Made by a program: the position numbers and the translations under genes
The notes under the pieces: generated by a model
Seen by the model: the letters and a program-made list of their open reading frames with translations, nothing else
The model's database searches: none
Told to the model about the DNA's origin: nothing
Shown: positions 10,444 through 22,607 of the stretch, one piece after another
Position numbering within the stretch: the stretch's first letter is position 1
How the letters are laid out: each line of letters begins with the position of its first letter
Assembly (NCBI GenBank): GCA_016192025.1
Contig: JACPUY010000350.1
Span: forward strand, 1-52,402
Direction: 5' to 3'
DNA from: Pseudogulbenkiania sp.
GTDB lineage: Bacteria; Pseudomonadota; Gammaproteobacteria; Burkholderiales; Chromobacteriaceae
DNA: 52,402 bases

Positions 10444-11480
10444 GGCGTCACCCCCGCGCTGCTCTGCGCCTCGCGCACGGCCTTGAGGCTGGCGCTCAAA
10501 TCCGGCAGCGTCACGTCCAGCGGCGCGCCCTTGAGTTCGGCCAGCAGCGACAGCCAGGACTTGGTGACCGCGGCGTCGCCGTCGTAATAGCGTTCGACGT
10601 AGCTCTTGGCCGCTTCCACGTCGGAGCCGAAGGTCTGGCCGTCGCGCTGGATCAGCGCCAGCCGGGCATCCAGCAGACGCAGCTTGAGGTTTTCACGCAG
10701 GAAGAAGGCCTGCTCCGGCGCCAGCAGCAGCGCTTCCGGCTTGTCCATGCGGCGAATGCGCACCAGCTCGCCGAGGCTGCCGCTGACGTCGGCCAGCAGG
10801 CGCTCCCAGAACGGCGCGCCGGCGGCCGGCTGCGGCGGCTTGATCAGCCCGTCCTTGGCGCTACCGAGGCGATGATGACCGACCACCAGCGGCAGCGTGT
10901 CGGCGGCCAGCAACAGGCGGTCGATTTTCACCGTGAGGCCGACCGTATCGAGATAGGGCAGCGCCTTGAGCGTTTCCAGGTCGGTGGCCACGGCCTTCTT
11001 CACCGCGATCAGCTGCGGCTGGTCGAAGTGCGCCAGGCGGGCGTCGACCATGTCCAGCGCCTGCAGCGCGGCCGGGACGTTGGCGGCCAGCTGCAACTGC
11101 TGGCTGGCGATGGCCAGCGTGTGCTCGACTTCGGACAAGAGCCAGTCGGAGCGGTTCTTGGTCAGCTCCTGATACATGCCGTTGAGCGTGGCGTACTGCC
11201 CGGCCGACTCGTTGACGCGCGCTTCGAGCACGGCGATCTTGCCGTCGCTGCCGCGCACGGTCGCCAGGGCCTGATCGACCAGCACGCGCGTTTCCTTGGC
11301 GCTGCCGCCGGACTCGGCCAGGCGGCGTGCCAGCTCTTGGCGGGTAGCGGTCAGCTCCTGCTGGGTGGTGTAAAGCTGCCAGCCGGACAGGCCCAGCGCC
11401 GCCAGCGCCACCAGCAGCGCCAGCGGGAAGGGCTTCTTCACGGCCGGTTTGCCGATCTCGGCAGTCTGGATTTCGTTCAT
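10440..11480 (-). CDS. hemX: Uroporphyrinogen-III C-methyltransferase-like HemX protein
   Basis: Start [12 protein letters not shown] at 11480; single TM then coiled-coil; between hemD and hemY with 4-bp overlaps. Confidence 0.88.
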   Translation of the reverse strand: MNEIQTAEIGKPAVKKPFPLALLVALAALGLSGWQLYTTQQELTATRQELARRLAESGGSAKETRVLVDQALATVRGSDGKIAVLEARVNESAGQYATLNGMYQELTKNRSDWLLSEVEHTLAIASQQLQLAANVPAALQALDMVDARLAHFDQPQLIAVKKAVATDLETLKALPYLDTVGLTVKIDRLLLAADTLPLVVGHHRLGSAKDGLIKPPQPAAGAPFWERLLADVSGSLGELVRIRRMDKPEALLLAPEQAFFLRENLKLRLLDARLALIQRDGQTFGSDVEAAKSYVERYYDGDAAVTKSWLSLLAELKGAPLDVTLPDLSASLKAVREAQSSAGVTP

Positions 11481-12214
11481 GGGTGACGGGAGAACCATTC
11501 GCTGAGGCCGGCGACCAGTGCGGCGTCGTCGGCCTGGGTTGTCACGATGCGTGTCACGCCGTGCGCAGCCAGCGTTTCGGCGATGCGCGGATGCGGCACA
11601 CAGTACAGCAGGCATTGTAGCGTCAGGCTACGGGAGCGGCCAGCCAGACGGAATAATCGTTCGGCGCTGTCGGTGCTGGTCAGGATCAGCGCGTCTGCGC
11701 CGTGGTCGAGCAAGGACCAGTCCGGCATCCCGTCGACGCGGCGGTAGACCTCGGCCAGCGTCACCCGCGCGCCGCGCGCGGCGAGGGTCTCCCCCAGTTC
11801 CGCCCGCCCGCCGACGCCGCGCACAATGAGCACGCGCTGGCCGGCCAGTTGCTGCAGTTCGGGCCGCGCCAGCAGCGCGGCACTGTCGCTGCCGTCGGAG
11901 GGATACAGCACCGCGCGCCCAGACAAGGCGGCCAGTTTCGCCGCGCTGGCGGCGCCGACGCAGGCCAGCTGGGCCTTGAGCCTGGCCGAAGCCAGCACCG
12001 GCCAGGCGGCATCGATCGCGCTGGGGCTGACGAAGACTAGCCAGTCGGCCGCTTCGACCAACTTTGGCAGCGCGGCCAGCGCCCGCTCGTCGGGTGCGAT
12101 GTCGAGCACCGGCAGCAGCGCCGGATCGGCCCCTTCCTCGCGCAGCAGCGTCATCAGGCGCGTGCTCTGCGCCGGCGGCCGGGTGACGAGGATGCGCCGC
12201 CCGGCCAGGCTCAC
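11477..12214 (-). CDS. hemD: Uroporphyrinogen-III synthase
   Basis: HemD-like sequence [33 protein letters not shown]; 4-bp overlap with hemC. Confidence 0.93.
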   Translation of the reverse strand: MSLAGRRILVTRPPAQSTRLMTLLREEGADPALLPVLDIAPDERALAALPKLVEAADWLVFVSPSAIDAAWPVLASARLKAQLACVGAASAAKLAALSGRAVLYPSDGSDSAALLARPELQQLAGQRVLIVRGVGGRAELGETLAARGARVTLAEVYRRVDGMPDWSLLDHGADALILTSTDSAERLFRLAGRSRSLTLQCLLYCVPHPRIAETLAAHGVTRIVTTQADDAALVAGLSEWFSRHP

Positions 12215-13146
12215 TGGCTGTGGCCTTCGCCGACCACCGCCGCGATCAGCGGCGCGGCGCCGGCGTCGAGCAGCTTCTGCGCCACCGCCCGGCCAAGCGC
12301 CTCGGCGTAGTCGCGCGGCGCGCTGGCGCTGGCAGTCAGCATCACCGAACCGTCCGGATGCGCCACGAAACCACCCAGCGTGATCACATCGTCGCTGATG
12401 GTGGCGAAGCCGCCCAGCGGAATCTGGCAGCTGCCGCCGAGCACGCGCGACAGGGAGCGCTCGGCGCTGACGCAGGCGTGGGTATCGGCGTGGTCGAGCG
12501 GCGCCAACAGTTGCATCAGGTCGGCGCGGTCGGCGCGGATCTCGATGCCCAGCGCACCTTGGCCGACCGCCGGCAGGCTTTCCGACGGCGCCAGTTCGCA
12601 GCGGATGCGCTCGGTCAGCTCCAGCCGCTTGAGACCGGCGGCGGCGAGGATGATGGCGTCGAACTCGCCGTCGTCCAGCTTGCGCAAGCGGGTCTGCACG
12701 TTGCCGCGCAAGGGCTTGATGGTAAGACGCGGGAAACGCGCGCGCAGCTGCGACTCGCGGCGCAGGCTGGAGGTGCCGACCACGGCGCCGTCCGGCAGCT
12801 CGTGCAGGCTGGCATAGTGGTTGGAGACGAAGGCGTCGCGCGGGTCTTCGCGTTCGCAGATGGCGGCCAGCGCGAAGCCCTCCGGCAGGTTCATCGGCAC
12901 GTCTTTGATGGAATGCACGGCGATGTCGGCGCGGCCCTCCTGCAAGGCCAGTTCCAGCTCCTTCACGAACAGGCCCTTGCCGCCGATCTTGGACAGGGTC
13001 TTGTCGAGGATCTGGTCACCCTGCGTAGTCATGCCGAGGATCTCGACGACGAGCTGCGGGTAGAGTTGCTCGAGCCGGGCCTTGATGTGCTCGGCCTGCC
13101 ACATGGCGAGCTTGCTCTCGCGGCTGGCGATGACGATTTTGTCCAT
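12211..13146 (-). CDS. hemC: Hydroxymethylbilane synthase
   Basis: [23 protein letters not shown]...[29 protein letters not shown]; HemC hallmark sequence. Confidence 0.98.
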   Translation of the reverse strand: MDKIVIASRESKLAMWQAEHIKARLEQLYPQLVVEILGMTTQGDQILDKTLSKIGGKGLFVKELELALQEGRADIAVHSIKDVPMNLPEGFALAAICEREDPRDAFVSNHYASLHELPDGAVVGTSSLRRESQLRARFPRLTIKPLRGNVQTRLRKLDDGEFDAIILAAAGLKRLELTERIRCELAPSESLPAVGQGALGIEIRADRADLMQLLAPLDHADTHACVSAERSLSRVLGGSCQIPLGGFATISDDVITLGGFVAHPDGSVMLTASASAPRDYAEALGRAVAQKLLDAGAAPLIAAVVGEGHSQ

Positions 13147-13408
13147 GGACGCGGTCCTGATAATAGGGAAACGATTGCCATCGATTCTAGCACGCCCGCC
13201 CCGGACGAGACCCTAGCCCGGAAGGGTGAGTAGCCGCGCCGCCGGCAGCGAGACGCCGGACAGGATCCGGGTCAAATCGGGAGTGGCAGCAGGGCGAGGG
13301 ACATGGCACTATCTTGGCAGAATGGCTGACGCTGTGTCATCCGTGACGGATAGGCACGCGTACACCATCACATATAACAATCACACTACAGACGGAGCAC
13401 AGAATTAA

Positions 13409-16114
<2,706 letters not shown>

Positions 16115-16138
16115 TCCGGCCAGCGTTGCGCACCACCA

Positions 16139-16163
16139 CGGCAGCCCACGGGCTGCCGTTTTT
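16139..16163 (+). terminator. Rho-independent terminator after ppc
   Basis: CGGCAGCCC-ac-GGGCTGCCG followed by TTTTT. Confidence 0.88.
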
Positions 16164-16334
16164 GCTGCCGTTGCCACCACCCATGGTGGACCACCACACA
16201 TGACCAAGATCAGCCCAGTGCAAATATCCTGAATAGGTATATGGTCTTTTCCTTGGAATTCATTTAGCTTATGCAGTAAGCCGTTGAGATAAATAACAAA
16301 ACCAACTAAATGCGATACGCATTAAAAAGAAACA

Positions 16335-16763
16335 ATGAATACTGAAGCAAGCCGCCTCCCGCTACACCGCCACGCCACCGGCTTTACGCTGATCGAGCTG
16401 CTGATCACCCTCGTCATCGTGGGAATCCTCGCCGCCATCGCGCTGCCGGCCTATCAGAGCTACGTGCAGAAAAGCCGCCGCACAGACGCCACCGTCGCCA
16501 TGCGCGCGATCCAGTTTGCCGAGGAGAAGTGGCGCGCCAACAACAGCAGCTACGGCACGCTGGCGCAGCTGGGCATGAGCTCCAGCACTGACAGCGGTTA
16601 TTACACGCTGGCGTTGAGCAACCTATCGGGTACCGGCTACACCATCACCGCCACCGCGGTGAGCGGCACCTCGCAGGCCTCGGACAGCGGCTGCACCGCA
16701 CTGGTACTGCAGCAGTCCGGCGCCACACTGACCACCACCCCGAGCAGCTGCTGGAGCAAGTGA
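16335..16763 (+). CDS. pilE: Type IV minor pilin, PilE-like
   Basis: Prepilin signature G|FTLIELLITLVIVGILAAIALPAYQSYV; two C-terminal cysteines. Confidence 0.9.
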   Translation: MNTEASRLPLHRHATGFTLIELLITLVIVGILAAIALPAYQSYVQKSRRTDATVAMRAIQFAEEKWRANNSSYGTLAQLGMSSSTDSGYYTLALSNLSGTGYTITATAVSGTSQASDSGCTALVLQQSGATLTTTPSSCWSK

Positions 16764-17321
16764 ATGGTGCCGACCACCCACCGCGCGCACCTTGCCGGCG
16801 GCTTCACCCTAATCGAAATGCTGGTGACGCTGGCCGTGCTGGCCATCGTGCTGGCGCTGGCCGTGCCTTCGCTCAGCGACTTCATCGACCGCGGCCGGCT
16901 CACCTCGGCCGCCGACACGCTGTACGCCGACCTGCAGTTCGCCCGTTCGGAAGCCATCCGCAACAACCAGAACGTGCTCGTCAGCTTCCAGAGCGGCAGC
17001 GCGTGGTGCTACGGCATGGTGCTGGGCAGCAGCGCCTGCGACTGCAGCGTGACCAACAGCGCCGCCGCCAACTACTGCACGCTGAAACGGATCAGCGCCG
17101 CCGACTTCAGCCAGGTATCGATTCCCGACGCCGCCAGCATCACCTTCGCCGCCAACCAGACCGGCTTCGACCCGGTACGCGGGGTCGCGCTGAGTTCCGG
17201 CGCCGTCACCGTGCAGTCGACGCAGGGCAAGCAGGCCACCGTCAGCCTGGCGCTGCTTGGCCGCGTCAGCCTGTGTTCCCCCGCCGGCAGCGGCTTCACC
17301 AGCGCCTACCCCTCATGCTGA
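16764..17321 (+). CDS. GspH/FimT family pseudopilin
   Basis: GG|FTLIEMLVTLAVLAIVLALAVPSLSDFI; GspH-like LQFARSEAIRNNQNV. Confidence 0.9.
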   Translation: MVPTTHRAHLAGGFTLIEMLVTLAVLAIVLALAVPSLSDFIDRGRLTSAADTLYADLQFARSEAIRNNQNVLVSFQSGSAWCYGMVLGSSACDCSVTNSAAANYCTLKRISAADFSQVSIPDAASITFAANQTGFDPVRGVALSSGAVTVQSTQGKQATVSLALLGRVSLCSPAGSGFTSAYPSC

Positions 17322-17968
17322 CCCGCTCCCGCCAACAAGGCGTCTCGCTGATCGAACTGATGGTGGCGCTCGGCATCAGCCTGGTGCTGCTGCTGGGCAT
17401 GACCCGCTTCCTGTCGACCAGCCTCACCAGCAACGCCAGCACGATGAAGGCCGCCCGCCTCAACCAGGAGTTGCGCGCCATCATGCTCTTGATCAGCCGC
17501 GACGTGCGCCGGGCCGGATACTGGGGCAATGCCAGCAGCGGCGTCGGTGTTGGTGCCGCCTCTTACAGCAACCCGTTCGGCACGGTGAACACCGCGACCG
17601 CCGGCTGCATCCTGTATAGTTACGACCGCGACGGCGACGGCAGCCAGGACAGCGACGAGCAATACGGCGTGCTGCTCAGCAGCGGCGTCGCCATGTTGCG
17701 CAGCGGCGGCACCGATTACACTTGTACCCTGGGCGCCAACAACAGCTGGGAAGCGCTGTCCGACAGCAACGTCACCAGCATCACCACGCTCACCTTTAGC
17801 CTAAACACCAGCAATCCCCCCTACTACGTGAGCGGATCGTCGGGCCCCAACGTGGTGATGCGCACCGTCACCATCACGCTGGCCGGGCAACTGAAGAACG
17901 ACAGCAGCGTCAAGCTGACGCTGACCGAAACGGTCAAGCTGGAAAACGATCTGTTCCAGGCCAGCTGA
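17315..17968 (+). CDS. pilW: PilW family minor pilin
   Basis: ATG at 17315 inside ORF 16760-17968; G|VSLIELMVALGISLVLLLGMTRFL. Confidence 0.87.
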   Translation: MLTRSRQQGVSLIELMVALGISLVLLLGMTRFLSTSLTSNASTMKAARLNQELRAIMLLISRDVRRAGYWGNASSGVGVGAASYSNPFGTVNTATAGCILYSYDRDGDGSQDSDEQYGVLLSSGVAMLRSGGTDYTCTLGANNSWEALSDSNVTSITTLTFSLNTSNPPYYVSGSSGPNVVMRTVTITLAGQLKNDSSVKLTLTETVKLENDLFQAS

Positions 17969-17977
17969 GGCACGCCC

Positions 17978-19051
17978 ATGACCCATCGCCCCGCCCCGCT
18001 CTCGCGCCAACACGGCCTGGCCACCTTGACCACCGCGCTGATCATGCTGTTTTTGATGAGCCTGATGATCTTCAACACCAGTTCCGGCATGCTGCTCGAG
18101 CTGAAAACCGGCAACAACCAGTACTACCAGGCCAAGGCGCTGGAGGCGGCGCGTGGTGGAATCGATTACACCGTCTCCTGGCTGGATGTCTCAAGCAACT
18201 ACAGCAGCCTAAGCTGGAGCAACGATGCCACCGGTCCGAGCGGCAACAACCAGCAGGCGACGAACCTGTCATCCTCCGTAGCCAGCCAGACCATCGGCGG
18301 CTACACGGTTGCCGTCACGCTGTGGCGCGACTCGGCCGATACCTCGATCCTGGAAGTCCGGGCCATCGCCAGTGGTGACGCCAGTGTCACGGTGCGACAA
18401 AAAATCCATGCCAAGACCATCCAGTTCAATATCCCCAGCGTGCCACCACTGGTGATCGACGGCTGCCTCAGCGGCGTCACCGGCACCCCGGACATGCACC
18501 CAGCCAACGATGGCGATTTCGTCATTGATTCATCTCAGGCCAGTAGTTGCATCGATACCGGCCACCTGAACATGACCAATGATGGAAAAACCGGGAAGGT
18601 CCATCAGACTGCCTTCAGCAGCAGTGCCTGGGACTATGTCTTTGCTACCTCCATGTCCGACATGAAGGCACTGGCGGCACAATCCTCTGCCGATGCCATC
18701 TATTACTACGATGACACGGACGCTACCAACAAGACCGCTCCTGAAAATTGGCACGACGACGTCGGCAGCGAGAGCTCCCCCGGCATCCTGGTGTTCAATT
18801 TTAGCGATGAAAAAGACTGCCCCAAGATCAACGGTGACGTCACCATCTACGGCATCGTCTATTACTCGGCCGCCTGCAGCAAGAACCCTGGCTGGGGCAA
18901 CTTCATCCTGCATGGCAGCGTGGTATTCGAGGGAGAGGTCACTCAAATGACCGCCAACACCCAGTACTATCCTTGGACTGGCGGCAGCACCCCGAGCTAC
19001 ACCATCGCCATGGATTTTGCCAAGCTGCCCGCCTCGTGGAGGGACTTCTGA
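17978..19051 (+). CDS. PilX-like pilus assembly protein
   Basis: N-terminal TM HGLATLTTALIMLFLMSLMIF, SGMLLELKTGNNQYYQAKALEAARGGIDY typical of PilX N-terminus. Confidence 0.85.
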   Translation: MTHRPAPLSRQHGLATLTTALIMLFLMSLMIFNTSSGMLLELKTGNNQYYQAKALEAARGGIDYTVSWLDVSSNYSSLSWSNDATGPSGNNQQATNLSSSVASQTIGGYTVAVTLWRDSADTSILEVRAIASGDASVTVRQKIHAKTIQFNIPSVPPLVIDGCLSGVTGTPDMHPANDGDFVIDSSQASSCIDTGHLNMTNDGKTGKVHQTAFSSSAWDYVFATSMSDMKALAAQSSADAIYYYDDTDATNKTAPENWHDDVGSESSPGILVFNFSDEKDCPKINGDVTIYGIVYYSAACSKNPGWGNFILHGSVVFEGEVTQMTANTQYYPWTGGSTPSYTIAMDFAKLPASWRDF

Positions 19052-20046
19052 TGGCCCACGGCACCTCTTTGCGCCAGCGCGGCTTCAGCCTGCTGGAAGT
19101 GCTGATCACGCTGGTGGTACTCGGCGGCGGCCTGCTGGCCATCGGCGGCCTGTACGGCAAGATCATGAACGGCAGCGCCGCCGCCAAGGAGCGCAGCGAG
19201 GCGGTGGTGCTGGCCGAACAGAAGATCGAGGAGCTGCGCTACACCCAGTATGCCAACATTGCCGACGGGTCGGATGCCAACCCCATTGCCGGCACCGCTG
19301 CCAGCTATGCCCGCAGCTGGACTGTCACCACTTCAGCCAGTCCGACCTACAAGGACGTGGCCATCACCGTCAGCTGGACCGACAGCCGCAACCAGAGCCA
19401 GAGCGCGGTGCTGACCAGCCGCATCAGCGGCATCGACCCGGTACGCTCGGCCGAGCTGATCGCCACGGTCAGCTCCAGCAGTTCGGGCACCGGCAGCGGA
19501 ACGAGCAGCGGTACCGGAACGGGCAGCAGCACCGGCAGCGATAGCGGGACAGGAACGGGAACGAACAGCGGAACCGACACAGGGACGGGAACAGGGACCG
19601 ATACCGGCACTACCGTGACGACCTGCAGCACCAGCTATAGCGTCACCGCCACCTCGAGTTCGTCCACCATCAGCGGCAGTCCGGTTTCCTGCAGCCACAA
19701 CAGCGGACAGTCGTGGACCTGCAGCACCACCGCGAGCTCCGGCACCAGCGTCACCATCAGCGACGACCTGGGCTACGCCACCGCGTCGATCCCGGCCGCC
19801 AACTGCTCCAGCAACGCGGTGACGTTCCAGTGCAGTACGACGTTCAGCATCACGGCCCAGACCGGTGCCTCCAGCATCACCACCAGCTCCGGTTCATGCA
19901 GCAATACCAGCGACAAGTCCTGGACCTGCACGTCGTCCGCCGCCAAGGGCACGACCATCACCATCACCGACAGCAAGGGCTCGGGCAACAGCGCGGCCAG
20001 TTGGCCCAGCGCTGCCAGCTGCGGCTCCCTCAGCCATTCTTTCTGA
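19051..20046 (+). CDS. PilV-like minor pilin with low-complexity linker and tandem Cys modules
   Basis: RG|FSLLEVLITLVVLGGGLLAIGGLYGKIMNG; C-terminal half is a SG/GT-rich linker plus two related 4-Cys modules. Confidence 0.85.
   Translation: MAHGTSLRQRGFSLLEVLITLVVLGGGLLAIGGLYGKIMNGSAAAKERSEAVVLAEQKIEELRYTQYANIADGSDANPIAGTAASYARSWTVTTSASPTYKDVAITVSWTDSRNQSQSAVLTSRISGIDPVRSAELIATVSSSSSGTGSGTSSGTGTGSSTGSDSGTGTGTNSGTDTGTGTGTDTGTTVTTCSTSYSVTATSSSSTISGSPVSCSHNSGQSWTCSTTASSGTSVTISDDLGYATASIPAANCSSNAVTFQCSTTFSITAQTGASSITTSSGSCSNTSDKSWTCTSSAAKGTTITITDSKGSGNSAASWPSAASCGSLSHSF
19468..19617 (+). repeat. Low-complexity Gly/Ser/Thr-coding tract in the pilV-like gene
   Basis: Degenerate 6-nt (GGN-ACN/AGC) repetition encoding SSSSGTGSGTSSGTGTGSSTGSDSGTGTGTNSGTDTGTGTGTDTGTT. 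Confidence 0.85.
19624..20043 (+). repeat. Two tandem ~70-aa modules within the pilV-like protein
   Basis: Module 1 from 19624, module 2 from 19831; C-x21-C-x9-C-x27-C versus C-x21-C-x9-C-x30-C, both with SWTC. Confidence 0.85.
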
Positions 20047-20073
20047 AGAGACCCACTCTTTGCCGTCGATTCG

Positions 20074-20115
20074 GCGGCGGGTAGCCGATCCCGCTACCCG
20101 CTGCGGCCCGCTTTT
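20074..20115 (+). terminator. Possible terminator of minor pilin operon
   Basis: GCGGCGGGTAGC-cgatccc-GCTACCCGCTGC (one mismatch) followed by GGCCCGCTTTTCCCC; weak U-tract. Confidence 0.45.
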
Positions 20116-20164
20116 CCCCTATAATCAGCGCTTCCCCTTCGCCTAACCTTGGGTATCCACCGCC

Positions 20165-21547
20165 ATGCAAGACAGCAAAGCCTGGTCCGGCCGCTTCTCC
20201 GAGCCGGTCTCCGAACTCGTCAAGAAATACACCGCCTCGGTCGACTTCGATAAGCGTCTGGCCGAGTTCGACATCGAGGGCTCGCTGGCCCATGCCACCA
20301 TGCTGAACAAGGCCGGCGTGCTGTCCGACGACGACGTGGCGGCCATCCGCCAGGGCATGGCCGAGATTCTGGACGACATCCGCGCCGGCCGGCTGGAATG
20401 GAGCGTGGACCTGGAAGACGTGCACATGAACGTCGAGCGCCGCCTGACCGACAAGATCGGCGACGCCGGCAAGCGCCTGCACACCGGCCGCTCGCGCAAC
20501 GACCAGGTCGCCACCGACATCCGGCTGTGGCTGCGCGCCCAGATCGACGCCATCGTGGTGCTGATCGCCGAGCTGCAAGAGAGCCTGCTCGATCTGGCCG
20601 AAGCCAACGCCGACACCGTGATGCCGGGCTTCACCCATCTGCAAGTCGCCCAGCCGGTGACCTTCGGCCACCACATGCTGGCCTACGTCGAGATGCTGGG
20701 TCGCGACGCCGAGCGCATGACCGACTGCCGCAAGCGCGTCAACCGCCTGCCGCTGGGCGCCGCTGCGCTGGCCGGCACCACCTTCCCGATTGACCGCCAC
20801 TACACCGCGCAGCTGTTGGGCTTCGACGACGTCTGCCACAACTCGCTCGACGCGGTGTCCGACTGCGACTTCGCCATCGAATTCACCGCCGCCGCCTCGC
20901 TGGTGATGGTGCACCTCTCGCGTCTGTCCGAAGAACTGATCCTATGGATGAGTCCGCGCGTGGGCTTCATCGACATCGCCGACCGCTTCTGCACCGGTTC
21001 GTCGATCATGCCGCAGAAGAAGAACCCGGACGTGCCGGAACTGGTGCGCGGCAAGTCGGGCCGCGTGGTCGGCCACCTGATCGCGCTCACGACGCTGATG
21101 AAGGCGCAGCCGCTGGCCTACAACAAGGACAACCAGGAAGACAAGGAACCGCTGTTCGACACCGCCGACACGCTGATCGATACGCTGCGCATCTACGCCG
21201 ACATGATGCGCGGTATCACGGTGAAGAAGGAGGCGATGCGCGCCGCGGTGCTGCAGGGCTTCGCTACCGCGACGGATCTCGCTGACTATCTGGTGAAGAA
21301 GGGCCTGCCGTTCCGCGACAGCCACGAAGTGGTGGCGCTGACCGTGCGCCACGCCGAGACCCAGGGCGTGGACATTGCCGACCTGAGCCTGGACAAGCTG
21401 CGCGAGTTCTCGCCGCTGATCGAGGCCGACGTGTTCACGGTACTGACGCCGGAAGGTTCGCTGGCGCAGCGCGACCACGTCGGCGGTACCGCGCCGAACC
21501 AGGTGCGCGCGCAGATCGCCCGCCACCGCGCGCGTCTGGCCGGCTGA
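20165..21547 (+). CDS. argH: Argininosuccinate lyase
   Basis: [11 protein letters not shown] start, fumarase/ASL signature [12 protein letters not shown]. Confidence 0.99.
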   Translation: MQDSKAWSGRFSEPVSELVKKYTASVDFDKRLAEFDIEGSLAHATMLNKAGVLSDDDVAAIRQGMAEILDDIRAGRLEWSVDLEDVHMNVERRLTDKIGDAGKRLHTGRSRNDQVATDIRLWLRAQIDAIVVLIAELQESLLDLAEANADTVMPGFTHLQVAQPVTFGHHMLAYVEMLGRDAERMTDCRKRVNRLPLGAAALAGTTFPIDRHYTAQLLGFDDVCHNSLDAVSDCDFAIEFTAAASLVMVHLSRLSEELILWMSPRVGFIDIADRFCTGSSIMPQKKNPDVPELVRGKSGRVVGHLIALTTLMKAQPLAYNKDNQEDKEPLFDTADTLIDTLRIYADMMRGITVKKEAMRAAVLQGFATATDLADYLVKKGLPFRDSHEVVALTVRHAETQGVDIADLSLDKLREFSPLIEADVFTVLTPEGSLAQRDHVGGTAPNQVRAQIARHRARLAG

Positions 21548-21572
21548 GTCATCGCCGCGACACCATCGAACC

Positions 21573-21596
21573 GGCCGGGACTGTCCCGGCCTTTTT
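21573..21596 (+). terminator. Rho-independent terminator after argH
   Basis: GGCCGGGA-ctg-TCCCGGCC followed by TTTTTC. Confidence 0.88.
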
Positions 21597-21727
21597 CTTG
21601 CCCGCCGGTCGCACAACCACAACGGCGGAGGAATATGTTATCGGGGTCAATTTCTTCCGATGCATAACTCGGTAAGATGAACGACTATCCGACGCGTCAG
21701 CGCCACGCCTAGCCTCCGGGAGATACC

Positions 21728-22561
21728 GTGTTGTTCAGCAAAACCCGCACCGCCCTGCAGCAGTCCGAAACCCTCAACGCCAGCCTGCAGCAGGAGAACG
21801 CCGTGCTGAAAAGCCGGCTCGCCCAGCTGGAAAGCGCCCACGCCGAACAGGCCGAGGAGCTGGCCCGGCTGCAGCGCGAACGCAGCATGCTGCAAGGGGT
21901 GTTCGCCAACGTCGGCCGCTTCGGCGACACCCTGACCGGCGTGCGCCAGTCCTTCCTCGGCCTGGCCGACTCGCTGAGCCGGGAAAAGACCTCGGCGCGC
22001 GACGTGGCAGCGCAATCCGACGCCAACCGCCAAGGCTTCGAGCGCATAGCCGTCAACCTGAAGAGCATGTTCGAGCGCATCCAGCTGGCGTCGGCCAACG
22101 TCGAGGCGCTGTACCAGCAGGCCGAGCAGATCGGCGGCATCGTGCGGCTGATCAAGGACATCGCCGACCAGACCAACCTGCTGGCGCTGAACGCCGCCAT
22201 CGAGGCCGCCCGCGCCGGCGAAACCGGCCGCGGCTTCGCCGTGGTGGCGGACGAGGTGCGCAAGCTGGCGGAACGCACCGCCAAGGCCACCACCGAGATT
22301 GCCGGACTGGTCGGCACCATCCAGGGCGAAACCCAGAGCGCCAAGGAGACCATGCAGTTGGGCGCCCACGACGCCAGCCGCTTCTCGGCGGAGAGCCAGG
22401 ACGCGGTAGCGAACATGCAGCGCCTCTGCGACCTGTCGCAACAGATGGAAACGGCGATCGCCGCGGCGGCGCAGCTGTCCGGCGTCGAACTCACCAACCT
22501 CGACGAGCTGACCGTCAAGCTGGAGCGCCTGCTGGCCGAGCTGACGCCGGCCGGACACTGA
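21728..22561 (+). CDS. Short soluble methyl-accepting chemotaxis-like protein
   Basis: Signalling hairpin [39 protein letters not shown]-terminal coiled coil, no TM segment; GTG start after GGGAG. Confidence 0.88.
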   Translation: MLFSKTRTALQQSETLNASLQQENAVLKSRLAQLESAHAEQAEELARLQRERSMLQGVFANVGRFGDTLTGVRQSFLGLADSLSREKTSARDVAAQSDANRQGFERIAVNLKSMFERIQLASANVEALYQQAEQIGGIVRLIKDIADQTNLLALNAAIEAARAGETGRGFAVVADEVRKLAERTAKATTEIAGLVGTIQGETQSAKETMQLGAHDASRFSAESQDAVANMQRLCDLSQQMETAIAAAAQLSGVELTNLDELTVKLERLLAELTPAGH

Positions 22562-22607
22562 CCCTGGCTTCCGTTGGCCGACGTCCTGCGCGTCGGCCCG
22601 CTTTCTC

